From the NCBI RefSeq assembly GCF_000230735.2, contig NC_019962.1, positions 2,790,001 through 2,854,000 of the forward strand: DNA of 64,000 nucleotides, in the 5' to 3' direction. A model generated the notes under the pieces. That model saw only the letters and a list, made by a program, of their open reading frames with translations, had not been told where the DNA came from and made no database searches. Shown piece after piece: positions 43,373-52,082 of the stretch (the first letter of the stretch is position 1; each line of letters begins with the position of its first letter). The translations under genes were made by a program, and so were the position numbers. This stretch comes from Natrinema pellirubrum DSM 15624 (GTDB lineage Archaea > Halobacteriota > Halobacteria > Halobacteriales > Natrialbaceae).

Positions 43373-43485
43373 TACCGCCGCCGGCGATCACCGTCGTGAC
43401 CGGCCGTCGATCCCCACCGGTGTTATGACGTGACGAATACGTTCGGGAGAGTCCCTATTCGAATCCGGTTCGTCGATTCGTCCCG

Positions 43486-44544
43486 ATGGAAGACCCTCTC
43501 GACGTCCGCGACCAGCCGCGAGCCGAGCGACGGGATAGCGTGTTCGACCGCCTCGATCGAGCGGAGGCCGGCGAGACAGTGGCGATCACCGCCGAGACGG
43601 ACGTCCGCCCGAGCGTCGCCCAGTACCGCATCGAACGGGAGACGGCCCTCGAGTGGACGCTCGAAACGGACGGTCCCGACGCGTGGGAAGTCCACGTGAC
43701 GAAACGGGCCGAATCGGCGGCGGAGGCCCCCGAGTTCGATGTGCGGGAGATCCCGCCCAAGCGCCGCCACGAAGTCCTGACCGACACGTTCGACCGTCTC
43801 GAGCCGGGCCAGGGGTTCGTGCTGGTCAACGACCACGATCCGGAGCCGCTGTATCACGAACTGCGATCGACTCACGGCGACGTCGTCGGTTGGGAGTACG
43901 CGAGCCGCGACGCCGGCGAGTGGCGCGTCGAAATCGCAAAGACGGACGAGAGCGACGCCGCAACCGACGACGACGTAGCCGCGACCTTCGACGTTCGCGA
44001 GATCCCGAAGCCGGAGCGCCATCCGACGATCCACCATCGGTACGGCAACCTCGAGGCTGGCGACGCGATGGAAATCGTTGCCCCCCACGAACCCAAACCG
44101 CTCCACCAGGAGTTCCAACAACAGTACGGCGACGCGTTCGAGTGGGCGGTGATGGATCGATCACCCGGCGAGGTTCGGGTCCGGATCACCAAGGGATCGG
44201 GCGGGGCCGACGGGGCCGACGAAGCTGGAGGCGACCTCGCGGTGACGACCGAACTGGACGTCCGCGATCGGCCGCCCGCCGAGCGTCACGAACTGATCTT
44301 CGAGTCCTACGCCGACCTCGAGGCCGGCGAGGGGTTCGTATTGGTCAACGACCACGACCCGAAGCCGCTGTACCACCAGTTCGAGGCCGAGGCCGGCCCC
44401 GAGTTCCACTGGGAATATCGGTTGAAAGACCCCGGCGAGTTCCGCGTACTGATCGGGAAGACCGACGCCGGCAGCGGGTCGGTATCGACGGCAGCCAACT
44501 CCGACGCCGCCACGGCGGACGACGGCCCACAGGCCCCGTTCTGA
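43486..44544 (+). CDS. Four-repeat DUF2249 protein
   Basis: A 352-residue protein built of four tandem DUF2249 units at about 4-73, 84-153, 168-237 and 257-326. Each opens with FDVRE/LDVRD-IPP-x-x-RH. Units 2 and 4 share FVLVNDHDPxPLYHxF with the most conserved residues. Unit 1 lacks the HDP loop (ITAETDVRPSVAQY) and unit 3 has PHEPKPLHQEF. DUF2249 has a TusA-like fold, found beside haem-copper, nitrite and thiosulfate enzymes. It is probably a sulfur or redox protein; the cysteine expected for sulfur transfer is absent. Confidence 0.85.
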   Translation: MEDPLDVRDQPRAERRDSVFDRLDRAEAGETVAITAETDVRPSVAQYRIERETALEWTLETDGPDAWEVHVTKRAESAAEAPEFDVREIPPKRRHEVLTDTFDRLEPGQGFVLVNDHDPEPLYHELRSTHGDVVGWEYASRDAGEWRVEIAKTDESDAATDDDVAATFDVREIPKPERHPTIHHRYGNLEAGDAMEIVAPHEPKPLHQEFQQQYGDAFEWAVMDRSPGEVRVRITKGSGGADGADEAGGDLAVTTELDVRDRPPAERHELIFESYADLEAGEGFVLVNDHDPKPLYHQFEAEAGPEFHWEYRLKDPGEFRVLIGKTDAGSGSVSTAANSDAATADDGPQAPF

Positions 44545-44605
44545 CCGCGCCGGAAACGACAGCTGATAGAAACGTTCACGGTCGCTCGCGGTGAAGCGAG
44601 CGGTG

Positions 44606-45088
44606 ATGGCACGGCGGGAACGGATCCGCGAGTGGTTCCGGGACGACGACGGGGACTGGCAGGTTCCCGAGGGCCGTCGCGGCGAGTTCGTGGCGTTGCT
44701 CGTCGGACTGCCGCTGTACGCCTGGGCCGCCGACTTCTATCTGGGACTGCCCGCCATCGTCCACTACTGGCCCGCGGTGTTGCTCGGTGCGTCCTGCGGA
44801 TTCGCCTACACGACCCCCTATCGGGACCGCGTCACCGACCCGCTTCCCGACTGGGCACCCGCCAGCCAACTCCTCTCGCTACTGGTCGGCGGAATCGGAC
44901 TCGATCTCCTCGAGATCGTCCAACTGGCCGACCCGTTCGTCACCCTGCTCCTCGCCGCGGGATGCACGGTCCTGTCGATCTATCTCGTCAGACTCGCCTC
45001 GCCGTTCCACCGCGGCCTCGAGCCGCCCCGCCGCGGCGTCGAACCGCCGACGGCCGTCGACGGTCAGGAGAGCGAAGCCAACGGCTGA
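44606..45088 (+). CDS. Membrane protein, 160 aa, unknown
   Basis: ATG 44606 (MARRERIREWFRDDDGDW) is preferred to the GTG at 44591. Three to four hydrophobic segments follow (FVALLVGLPLYAWAAD; YWPAVLLGASCGFAY; LLSLLVGGIGLDLL; VTLLLAAGCTVLSIYLV), with a polar C-terminus. No known motif. It lies 61 bases downstream of the DUF2249 gene on the same strand. Confidence 0.55.
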   Translation: MARRERIREWFRDDDGDWQVPEGRRGEFVALLVGLPLYAWAADFYLGLPAIVHYWPAVLLGASCGFAYTTPYRDRVTDPLPDWAPASQLLSLLVGGIGLDLLEIVQLADPFVTLLLAAGCTVLSIYLVRLASPFHRGLEPPRRGVEPPTAVDGQESEANG

Positions 45089-45095
45089 GACCGCT

Positions 45096-46322
45096 CTACC
45101 ACGCCGCCTCGAGGACCCCTTCGATCTCGTCGACGGTCGGCTCGAGCCCCGGCGGTGCGTTGGCCATGAACGGGTCCGCGAGAACCGCCTCGGCGACCGT
45201 CGTGAACTCCTCGGGGTCGGGGCCGTCGACGTCCCGGAGCCGCGCGGGCAGCTCGAGCGCGTCCCGAATCTCGGAGACAGCCTCGACGACCGCGGCCTCG
45301 TGATCGGCCGCGTCATCGACGCCGAGCGCGGTCGCGAGCATGCCGGCGCGTGCGTCGACTCCCGACTGCTCGAAGCAGTACGCGAGGACGTGCGGGACGA
45401 CCACACCGTGGGCCGCGCCCTGTTGGACGGCGTCCGTCCGCGTGAGAGCGTGGCCGAAGGCGTGAACGATCGAGGCCGTCGTCTCGCCGGGCCGGGAGAT
45501 GCCGTACTGGACGAGGACGATCCCCTCGAGGATCGTCTCGACCGTCTCGATCCCGCGGTCGCCGTCGCCGAACGCCCGGAGGCCGGCCGCGAGCGTCTCG
45601 AGGCCGGATCTCGCCGTCGCGTCGGTGATCGGCGTGGCGTTGCTCGCGTAGAGCGTCTCGATCCCCTTGTCGAAGCCGTTCATCGCCGAGCCGGCCAGGA
45701 TCGCGTCCGGCGTGGTCGCGACCAGTTCCGGGTCGTAGACCGCGGCCGCGGGCATCAGGTCGGAGTCGGAGATCCCGCCGGCGATTTCCTCGTCGACCGG
45801 ACTCGAGTCGGGCGCGGCGGTGACGCCCGCGACCATCGAGAGATCGGCTCCGGCGAGCGTCGTCGGAATCGTGAGAATCGGCGTCAGTCCCTCGTCGGGC
45901 ACCGCGATCGTCCCCGTCTCGGCGAACTCGGCGGCGACGTCCTCGTGGGTGCGATCGCCCGCCGCGAGGACGCTGATTACCGTCGCGACGTCGAGACTGC
46001 TGCCGCCACCGAGTGCAACGAGCGTGTCAGCGTCCGCCGCACGCAGGCGTTCCCGACCTTCGACGGCCGTCGCGAGCCGCTTTTCCGGCGTCGTCTCGTC
46101 GAAGACATCGGCCAGTCGATCGCCGAGTCCCTCCCTGACCGGATCGATGACGTCGGGGGTACTCCCGACCGTCGAGCCACAGACGACCAGCGCCCGCTCG
46201 AGACCCTGCGCCTCGAGTTCGGCCGCGAGATCGTCGACGCAGCCGGTCCCGAACCGGATCGTCGGGGGCTGGTAGTCGAATCGGAACGCTGGGTCGCGGC
46301 CGCTCGCGTCGAACGGTGTCAT
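45096..46322 (-). CDS. Iron-containing (group III) alcohol dehydrogenase
   Basis: A 408-residue dehydrogenase. The Rossmann part has VALGGGSSLDVATVI (nucleotide loop). The metal site includes the Asp in AMNGFDKGIETLYA and the histidines in VHAFGHALTRTDAVQQGAAHGVVVPH. It oxidises or reduces an alcohol/aldehyde pair with NAD(P). The start at ATG 46322 has a TATA-like TTTTAAC on the minus strand (46346-46355). It stands divergent from the yqeC-like gene. Glycerol-1-phosphate dehydrogenase belongs to a related fold, but the motifs here favour simple alcohols. Confidence 0.85.
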   Translation of the reverse strand: MTPFDASGRDPAFRFDYQPPTIRFGTGCVDDLAAELEAQGLERALVVCGSTVGSTPDVIDPVREGLGDRLADVFDETTPEKRLATAVEGRERLRAADADTLVALGGGSSLDVATVISVLAAGDRTHEDVAAEFAETGTIAVPDEGLTPILTIPTTLAGADLSMVAGVTAAPDSSPVDEEIAGGISDSDLMPAAAVYDPELVATTPDAILAGSAMNGFDKGIETLYASNATPITDATARSGLETLAAGLRAFGDGDRGIETVETILEGIVLVQYGISRPGETTASIVHAFGHALTRTDAVQQGAAHGVVVPHVLAYCFEQSGVDARAGMLATALGVDDAADHEAAVVEAVSEIRDALELPARLRDVDGPDPEEFTTVAEAVLADPFMANAPPGLEPTVDEIEGVLEAAW

Positions 46323-46380
46323 GGACACCCATACGAACTGGCCGGTGTTAAAAGCGCGAGCAGCGGCGATCCGGTCTCAG

Positions 46381-46563
46381 TCCCCCGCCGCCGGCGTTCA
46401 GTCGTCGTTCGAGGTGTTCAACGATGGCCACACCAACGAGACCCGCGGTCTGTTAGAGCGCCGGAACCTCGCCGAACCGGTCTACGCGACGCTGATCTTC
46501 GGCCGGCACCAGCTGCCGTTCGCGACGCCGGCACAAGCGCGGGAGATCTGGGGCTGTGAAGCG
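46381..46563 (+). pseudogene. Collapsed remnant of a BKACE (DUF849) gene
   Basis: In the frame that leads into the next gene, the translation runs SSFEVFNDGHTNETRGLLER, RNLAEPVYATLIF, GRHQLPFAT and PAQAREIWG. As I know the beta-keto-acid cleavage (BKACE, DUF849) family, these are four conserved phrases that normally lie far apart: the EVF-x-DG turn, the ATLIF strand, the FGxHQLPFAT metal loop and the final AREI(L/W)G helix. Here they are joined with large internal losses. This suggests an old gene reduced by deletions. The intact protein would be about 300 residues. Confidence 0.45.
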
Positions 46564-46605
46564 CGGCGTCCCAACTACTTAGCGAGTGCCGATGATAGCT
46601 GGGGT

Positions 46606-47355
46606 ATGGACCCCCTCGAGGCGCTCCGGGCCGAGTCCGGCCTCGTCGCGGTCGTCGGCGCGGGCGGGAAGAAGACGACGCTGTACGCGCTGGCGGCCCG
46701 AGCCGCCCGCGATCGGTCGCTTCGAGCGGCCGTGACCGCGACGGTTCGGATCCCAATCTTCGACCGCCGCGTCGAGCGCGTCGTCATCACGGACGACCCC
46801 GCGGCGGCGCTCGAGCGCGCCGAATCGTGGCCGATCGGGGTCGTCCCCGAACGGGAGGGCGAGGACCGCTACGTGGGCTACGAACCGGCGGTCGTCGACG
46901 ACCTCGCGGCGACCGACGCCGCGGACCTGCTCCTCGTCAAGGCCGACGGCGCGCGGACCCGGGAGTTCAAGGCTCCGAACGACCGCGAGCCCCAACTCCC
47001 CGCGAGCGTCGATACCGTGGTCCCGATCGCGAGCGTCCGGGCGGTCGGGGAGCCGCTCGCGGCCGCGACGGTCCACCGACCCGAGCGAGTAGCGGCGATC
47101 ACCGGTCTCGATCGCGGCGACGCGATCCGCCCCGTCGACGTGGCCCGGGTCCTCGCGAGCGACCGCGGCGGACTGAAAGGCGTCCCCGAGGGTACGACGG
47201 TCGTCCCGCTGCTCAACAAGGTCGACGGGCCCGAACTGCGCGAGACCGCCACGGCGATCGGCCGGGAGCTGCTCGAGCGAGCGCCGGCCGTCTCCCAGGT
47301 CGTGTTGGCCCGGATGATCGACGACGAACCGATCGTCGACGTCCTCGAGCGGTGA
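46606..47355 (+). CDS. yqeC: YqeC-like selenium/molybdenum cofactor protein
   Basis: A 249-residue protein starting MDPLEALRAESGLVAVVGAGGKKTTLYAL, with a P-loop-like GAGGKKTT, then VTATVRIPIF. The D-G-A-R-x-R-E-F-K motif VKADGARTREFKAPND is a YqeC hallmark. YqeC is known as an accessory for selenium-dependent molybdenum hydroxylases. MobA follows on the opposite strand with the two stop codons adjacent, and FdhA lies close by, so the locus handles molybdenum enzymes. ATG 46606 is where the conserved part begins. Confidence 0.8.
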   Translation: MDPLEALRAESGLVAVVGAGGKKTTLYALAARAARDRSLRAAVTATVRIPIFDRRVERVVITDDPAAALERAESWPIGVVPEREGEDRYVGYEPAVVDDLAATDAADLLLVKADGARTREFKAPNDREPQLPASVDTVVPIASVRAVGEPLAAATVHRPERVAAITGLDRGDAIRPVDVARVLASDRGGLKGVPEGTTVVPLLNKVDGPELRETATAIGRELLERAPAVSQVVLARMIDDEPIVDVLER

Positions 47356-47988
47356 TCACGAGTCGGCCGCGAGCCGCTCGGCCGCCGCCTCGAACTCCTC
47401 GCGGGTATTGAGGTTCTCGAAGGTCTCGAGCGACGCGTACTCGCGGACGTCGTCGTCCTCGCAGACGACGTAGTCGAGGTCCGACAGCGGTTCGACGACC
47501 CGGCGGTCGCCCCGCTCCAAGGCACGTTCGCAGGCGGCGATCATCGGATCGGCTCGGTAGACGGCCTGCGTAGTCTGGAACCACTGGTCGTCGACGCGTG
47601 GCACCGCGGCGTCGCGGCCGGCGGCCCGCTCGAAGAGGTGGGCGATCAGCGCCGGGTCGACGAAGGGCATGTCGCAGGCGACGACGGCGGCGTACTCCCC
47701 AGTCGCTTCCTGAAGGCCGGTCATGATGCCCGCCATCGGTCCGCGGTCCGGGACCGGGTCGACGGCGAACGAGGGGTCGGGGCCGCCCGCGAGTGCGTCC
47801 TCGAGCGCCGGCACCTGTGCCTCGCGGCAGTTGACGACGACCTCGTCGACGACCGGCTCGAGACGGTCGACGACCCGGCGGACCATCGGCGTCCCGGCGA
47901 GGTCGGCGACGGCCTTGTCCGCGTCGCCGAAGCGGGTCGAACCCCCGCCCGCGAGGACGACGGCTGACCGGTCGGACTCGAGGGTCAT
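47356..47988 (-). CDS. mobA: Molybdenum cofactor guanylyltransferase
   Basis: A 210-residue nucleotidyltransferase that adds GMP to molybdopterin. The GTP loop is VVLAGGGSTRFGDADKAVADL, the metal Asp is in AVVACDMPFVDP, and the middle has PDRGPMAGIMTGL. The product, a guanine dinucleotide form of the cofactor, is used by DMSO-reductase-family enzymes such as the formate dehydrogenase encoded 0.8 kb away. It is convergent with yqeC: the two stop codons are adjacent. Confidence 0.9.
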   Translation of the reverse strand: MTLESDRSAVVLAGGGSTRFGDADKAVADLAGTPMVRRVVDRLEPVVDEVVVNCREAQVPALEDALAGGPDPSFAVDPVPDRGPMAGIMTGLQEATGEYAAVVACDMPFVDPALIAHLFERAAGRDAAVPRVDDQWFQTTQAVYRADPMIAACERALERGDRRVVEPLSDLDYVVCEDDDVREYASLETFENLNTREEFEAAAERLAADS

Positions 47989-48089
47989 GGTCGAGCGTTC
48001 GTCCAGCGATGTCAAAAGTGCCCCGCCGACGGGAACGGCCCCGGTGACGGCGGCCGGAGCGGGGCAGGGCGGTCGAGGCGGATCGGTAC

Positions 48090-48644
48090 TCAGTCGGAGA
48101 GCCGCCAGAGCGCCCGGTACAGCGTCCAGAGGTCGCAATCGAACCGGTCGGCGAGGGTCCGGCAGCGCTCGAGGTAGCGTTCGTAGTCGGCCACCGACGG
48201 CGGGTCGGGGTAGGGCCGCTCGAGTTCGTCCGCGTCGCGAAGCATCGCCCACTCGCGGGGGCCGACGACGACGTACTCGTCCGGATCGAGAAACATGCAA
48301 AACGCCGATGCGACGGGAACGTCGACGGCCTCGAGGGCGGTCAGCGCCTCGACGGCCGCGGCGGCGTCGGCCGCATCGACGGCCGCCGCGATGGCGCTCC
48401 GGACGGTCTCGAAGTCGTTGTCCCGGAAGTGGTCCTCGGCCGCGCGGCGGTCAGCGTCCGGGTAGTCCCCGAGGAAGCGCCGGTAGTACCACCGGACGAC
48501 CCAGACCGCGTCCCGACGGCCGTACTCGCCGGCCGCGAAGGCGGCCGGCAACGTCTCGAGCTGTTCGGCCTCAACGGCGTACAGCGGCTCCCGCTCACGG
48601 TACTCGCGGGCCTTTGCGGCGACGAGCGAGTCGGCGAGTTCCAT
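48090..48644 (-). CDS. Haloarchaeal helical protein, 184 aa, unknown
   Basis: Not recognised. ATG 48644 gives MELADSLVAAKAREYREREPLYAVEAEQLETLPAAF, then a mostly helical, Ala/Arg/Asp-rich protein with WVVRWYYRRFLGDYPDADRR and a polar C-terminus (DLWTLYRALWRLSD). No signal, no membrane span, no metal motif. It lies between mobA and the divergent fdhA, so a link to molybdenum enzymes is possible. Confidence 0.6.
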   Translation of the reverse strand: MELADSLVAAKAREYREREPLYAVEAEQLETLPAAFAAGEYGRRDAVWVVRWYYRRFLGDYPDADRRAAEDHFRDNDFETVRSAIAAAVDAADAAAAVEALTALEAVDVPVASAFCMFLDPDEYVVVGPREWAMLRDADELERPYPDPPSVADYERYLERCRTLADRFDCDLWTLYRALWRLSD

Positions 48645-48744
48645 CGTGCGACTATTTGACGCGGTGTCCCGTAGGCGTTGTCCCGATGGTCTCGAGTCGG
48701 GGCCGCTGACGAAGAGGTTCCGAGACGATCTATCGATAACCACA

Positions 48745-48760
48745 TACCACCTGTGTGGTA
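48745..48760. promoter_or_regulatory. Inverted repeat upstream of fdhA
   Basis: TACCAC-CTGT-GTGGTA, perfect 6-base arms with a 4-base spacer, ending 52 bases before ATG 48813. A dimeric regulator could bind here. Confidence 0.5.
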
Positions 48761-48812
48761 GAAAGTATCATGCACGTGGGTGTAGACTGGTCGGCCAACG
48801 GGTGTAACCTCG

Positions 48813-50951
48813 ATGTCCAGCGATCAACAGGAGCCAGTCAAAACGATCTGTCCGTACTGCGGGGTCGGCTGCGGGATCAAAGTCCAGCCGGGCGAAGAGC
48901 CCGGCGACGTCCGGTTCATGCCGTGGGGCGAGGCCCCGGTCAACGAGGGCCGGATCTGTATCAAGGGCGGCGCGGCGACGGAGGTGGTCGACCACGAGGA
49001 CCGACTCACCGAGCCACGGATCAAGGAGGACGGCGAGTTCCGCGAGGCCACGTGGGAGGAAGCCTACGACTACATCGTCGACGAACTCGAGCGGATCCGT
49101 GAGGCGTACGGCCCGGACGCGATGGGCTTTTTCGGCTCTTCGAAGGTGATGAACGAGGAGAACTACCTCCTCCAGAAGCTGGCCCGCCGGTACGGCACCA
49201 ACAACGTCGACAACTGCACGCGGATGTGCCACGCCTCGACGGTCTGGGCGCTGCGGACGAGCCTCGGCGCGGGGGCGATGACCAACAGCATGCGCGACCT
49301 CCGCGAGGAAGCCGACGTGTTCTGGATTCAGGGAGCTAATCCGGGCGAGCAACACCCCATCGCCAACAGTCAGTACTTCCGGCAGGCGGTGCTGGAGGGC
49401 GCGACGGTCATCCAAGTCGACCCCCACGCGAACAAGACGACGCGGTCGTTCGGGATCGACGACACGGAGCGCCACCAGCACCTCCAGTTGAATCCCGGGA
49501 CCGACATCCCGCTGCTCAATATCGTCCTGAAGACGATCCTCGAGCATCACGAGGAACACCCCGAGGACGGCTGGATCGACGAGGAGTTCGTCGAGGAACG
49601 CACCGAAGGGTTCGAGGACCTGAAAGAGACGCTCGAGGACTTCGACAAAGACGCCGCGGCCGAGGAATGTGGCGTCCCGCTCGAGGCGATCGAACGCGCC
49701 GCGGAGCAGTACGCGACGGCCGACAACGCGGCCATCTTTACCGGGATGGGGATGAGCCAGCACGCCTGCGGCGTCGACAACGTCCAAAACGAGATCAACC
49801 TCGCGCTGATCACGGGCAACCTCGGCCGGCCCGGCACCGGCGTCAACCCGCTGCGGGGCCAGAACAACGTTCAGGGAACCTGTGACGTCGGCGCGATGCC
49901 GAACGTCCTCCCGGGCTATCAGCTGGTCGACGACGACGAGGCCCGAGAATCGGTCGAGGACGTCTGGGGGTTCGAGATCCCCGACGAACCCGGCCTGACG
50001 AACGTCGAGATTTCCTACGAGGCGGGTGACTCGATCAAGGGTCTCTACGTCATGGGCGAGAACCCCGTGATGAGCGAACCCGACGCCAATGCGGTCGCCG
50101 AGCGGTTGGCGGACCTCGAGTTCACCGTCGTCCAGGACATCTTTCACACCGAGACGGCGGACTACGCCGACGTGATCCTCCCGGCGACGACGTGGGCGGA
50201 ACGGGGCGGCACCGTCACCAACACCGACCGACGCGTCCAGCGGATGCGCGGTGTGGGAAAAGTCCACGAGAACACGAGACACGACCGGGAGATCCTGACC
50301 GAGATCGGGACGCGGCTGTTCGACGAGGGCTTTGACTTCGACGATCCCGAGGCGATCTTCGAGGAACTCCGGCAGGTCTGTCCCAGCTACCACGGGATGA
50401 CCTACGACCTGCTCGGCGAGGAGGGACTGCACTGGCCCTGTTACGAGCCCGGCGACGAGGGCGACCCGTTCCTCTACGAGGACGTGTTCGAGACCGAGAG
50501 CGGCCTGGGCCACATCGAGGGGGTCGAACACACCCCACCCGCGGAGACCCCAGACGACGAGTACCCGCTGATACTGACGACCGCGCGCCTCGAGGAACAC
50601 TACAACACCGGGACGATGAGTACCCGCTCGCCAACGCTGAACAAGCAAACCCCGGAGAATTTCGTCGACGTCCATCCGGCTGACGCCGAGCGCTACGGCA
50701 TCGAGGACGGCGAGTACGTCCGGTTGCACTCGCGGCGGGGCGAGATCACGCTCGAGGCCCGCGTTACCGACGACACCAAGGAGGGGGTCGTCTGGACGAC
50801 GCCGCATTTCGCCGCCGCGTCGGCGAACAAGCTGACGAACCACGTCCTCGACGAGCGCGCGAAGATCCCCGAGTACAAGGCCGCCGCCGCGGAGATCGAT
50901 GTCGAGGTCGAACCGATCGGCGAGACCGCGGATCCGACGGCCGAAGACTGA
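48813..50951 (+). CDS. fdhA: Formate dehydrogenase alpha subunit (molybdopterin, Cys type)
   Basis: A 712-residue DMSO-reductase-family enzyme that oxidises formate, or reduces CO2, at a molybdenum or tungsten bis-pterin site. The [4Fe-4S] cluster ligands are Cys13, Cys16, Cys20 and Cys49 (CPYCGVGC, CIKG). Cys139 in TRMCHAS sits where E. coli FdhH has selenocysteine, with the catalytic His next to it. The C-terminus has the dinucleotide-binding domain (NTGTMSTRSPTLNK). No signal peptide, so it is cytoplasmic. No beta or hydrogenase subunits are next to it; partners must be elsewhere. Confidence 0.92.
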   Translation: MSSDQQEPVKTICPYCGVGCGIKVQPGEEPGDVRFMPWGEAPVNEGRICIKGGAATEVVDHEDRLTEPRIKEDGEFREATWEEAYDYIVDELERIREAYGPDAMGFFGSSKVMNEENYLLQKLARRYGTNNVDNCTRMCHASTVWALRTSLGAGAMTNSMRDLREEADVFWIQGANPGEQHPIANSQYFRQAVLEGATVIQVDPHANKTTRSFGIDDTERHQHLQLNPGTDIPLLNIVLKTILEHHEEHPEDGWIDEEFVEERTEGFEDLKETLEDFDKDAAAEECGVPLEAIERAAEQYATADNAAIFTGMGMSQHACGVDNVQNEINLALITGNLGRPGTGVNPLRGQNNVQGTCDVGAMPNVLPGYQLVDDDEARESVEDVWGFEIPDEPGLTNVEISYEAGDSIKGLYVMGENPVMSEPDANAVAERLADLEFTVVQDIFHTETADYADVILPATTWAERGGTVTNTDRRVQRMRGVGKVHENTRHDREILTEIGTRLFDEGFDFDDPEAIFEELRQVCPSYHGMTYDLLGEEGLHWPCYEPGDEGDPFLYEDVFETESGLGHIEGVEHTPPAETPDDEYPLILTTARLEEHYNTGTMSTRSPTLNKQTPENFVDVHPADAERYGIEDGEYVRLHSRRGEITLEARVTDDTKEGVVWTTPHFAAASANKLTNHVLDERAKIPEYKAAAAEIDVEVEPIGETADPTAED

Positions 50952-50956
50952 CCCGC

Positions 50957-51814
50957 TCAGGGTTCGGACGGCGATTCGTCCGCGAGGGCGAGGTCGGCCA
51001 TCTCGAGCCACGGGTCGGCCGCCGATTCGGCGACGGCGAGTTCGACGAGCGGCCGGTCACAGTCCTCGCAGACGGCTCGAATCGCGACGCGGGGCCGCCG
51101 ACAGCAGTGATCGTGACGGTCGGCGGCGGTCGTCACCGCTCCGCCACAGATCGGACAGCGATCCCGGAGCAACCGGACCCCCCGCAGGAGGTCGCGGCGC
51201 TCGTCGATGGCGAGATCGTCCCACCCCTCGAGGCGGGCGCGAAGCAGGGGGGCCGCGGCGATGTCGGCCCGCAGCGTCGCGGTCGATTCCCAGCAGACGC
51301 GTTTACGGCCGTCGACGACGAACGCGGCGTCGTCGATCCGCTCGAGGTCGTCCGCACCCAGGATCGCTGCGACGGCGGCGGCGCTCGGTTCGGCCGGCCC
51401 GTCGCTCGAGCGGTCGTCGGCCCACCGCTCTCGGACGGCGGCGGTCGGTCGGAGGTCACCCGCCCGGTCGGTCGCGATTTCGGCAGCGAGCAGGACGTCC
51501 GTCAGCTCCGCGGGCGAGACCGTCTCGATCGTCGCCTGCGGCGACGGCGTCTTGCCGAACAGCGCGAGAACGCGATCGGGGAGGTACCGCCGGGTAAGCG
51601 TCGGCGTTCCGGGGAGCAGGTAGCCCCGGTAGCGGACGACGGCGAGACAGCCGGCGAGTACGAGCGCGCCGACCGACGGAGCGACGGCGATCCCCGCCGC
51701 GATCCCGGCGGCGACCGCGATTACGATGTTGACGGCCGTACACGGCCAACACCGGTTCTCACCGACGTACGCCGGCTGCTCGAGGCGCGTCCGGAGGTCG
51801 CGGAGATCGATCAC
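50957..51814 (-). CDS. Membrane protein with C-terminal zinc-ribbon-like cysteines
   Basis: A 285-residue protein, not recognised. The N-terminus has a cysteine pair (ENRCWPCTA), then hydrophobic segments (about 27-62). The middle is soluble. The C-terminal third has CPICGG, then a CC pair, then CEDC, which could bind zinc. It is convergent with fdhA, only five bases between stop codons, but no functional link is seen. Confidence 0.6.
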   Translation of the reverse strand: MIDLRDLRTRLEQPAYVGENRCWPCTAVNIVIAVAAGIAAGIAVAPSVGALVLAGCLAVVRYRGYLLPGTPTLTRRYLPDRVLALFGKTPSPQATIETVSPAELTDVLLAAEIATDRAGDLRPTAAVRERWADDRSSDGPAEPSAAAVAAILGADDLERIDDAAFVVDGRKRVCWESTATLRADIAAAPLLRARLEGWDDLAIDERRDLLRGVRLLRDRCPICGGAVTTAADRHDHCCRRPRVAIRAVCEDCDRPLVELAVAESAADPWLEMADLALADESPSEP

Positions 51815-52020
51815 CGGGTCTCACCCACGGAACGTACGGTCGCGAGGATCAAAAACGGGTATCGTCCCGTACGGGCCGATTACTGGGAAGTTCGATCCAG
51901 CGGACCGGCCTCCCGTCACGCGATAGGGTAGCCGTACAGTCTGTGCGAACGTTCCCGCGCAGCGACGGTCCCTCCGGTGGACCGTACACTCGTTTAGATG
52001 GACCCTATAGCTCCGGAATT

Positions 52021-52041
52021 CTTTGATAAGCATTATCAAAG
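52021..52041. promoter_or_regulatory. Palindromic site upstream of the PQQ operon
   Basis: CTTTGATAA-GCA-TTATCAAAG, perfect 9-base arms, ending 31 bases before ATG 52073. It spans the place where a TATA box or an upstream regulator would sit. Confidence 0.55.
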
Positions 52042-52056
52042 CACGTGATGGCGTTC

Positions 52057-52082
52057 TTTGTGCCGTGGTATCATGGCACAAA
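52057..52082. promoter_or_regulatory. Inverted repeat covering the start codon of the PQQ operon
   Basis: TTTGTGCC and GGCACAAA, perfect 8-base arms 10 bases apart. The start codon ATG 52073-52075 is in the spacer and the first base of the right arm. It could be an operator or an mRNA hairpin over the start. Confidence 0.55.

Noticed and set aside
46321-46605. A longer YqeC with 95 extra N-terminal residues
   Set aside because: The extra part matches another family (BKACE), while YqeC homology begins at ATG 46606.
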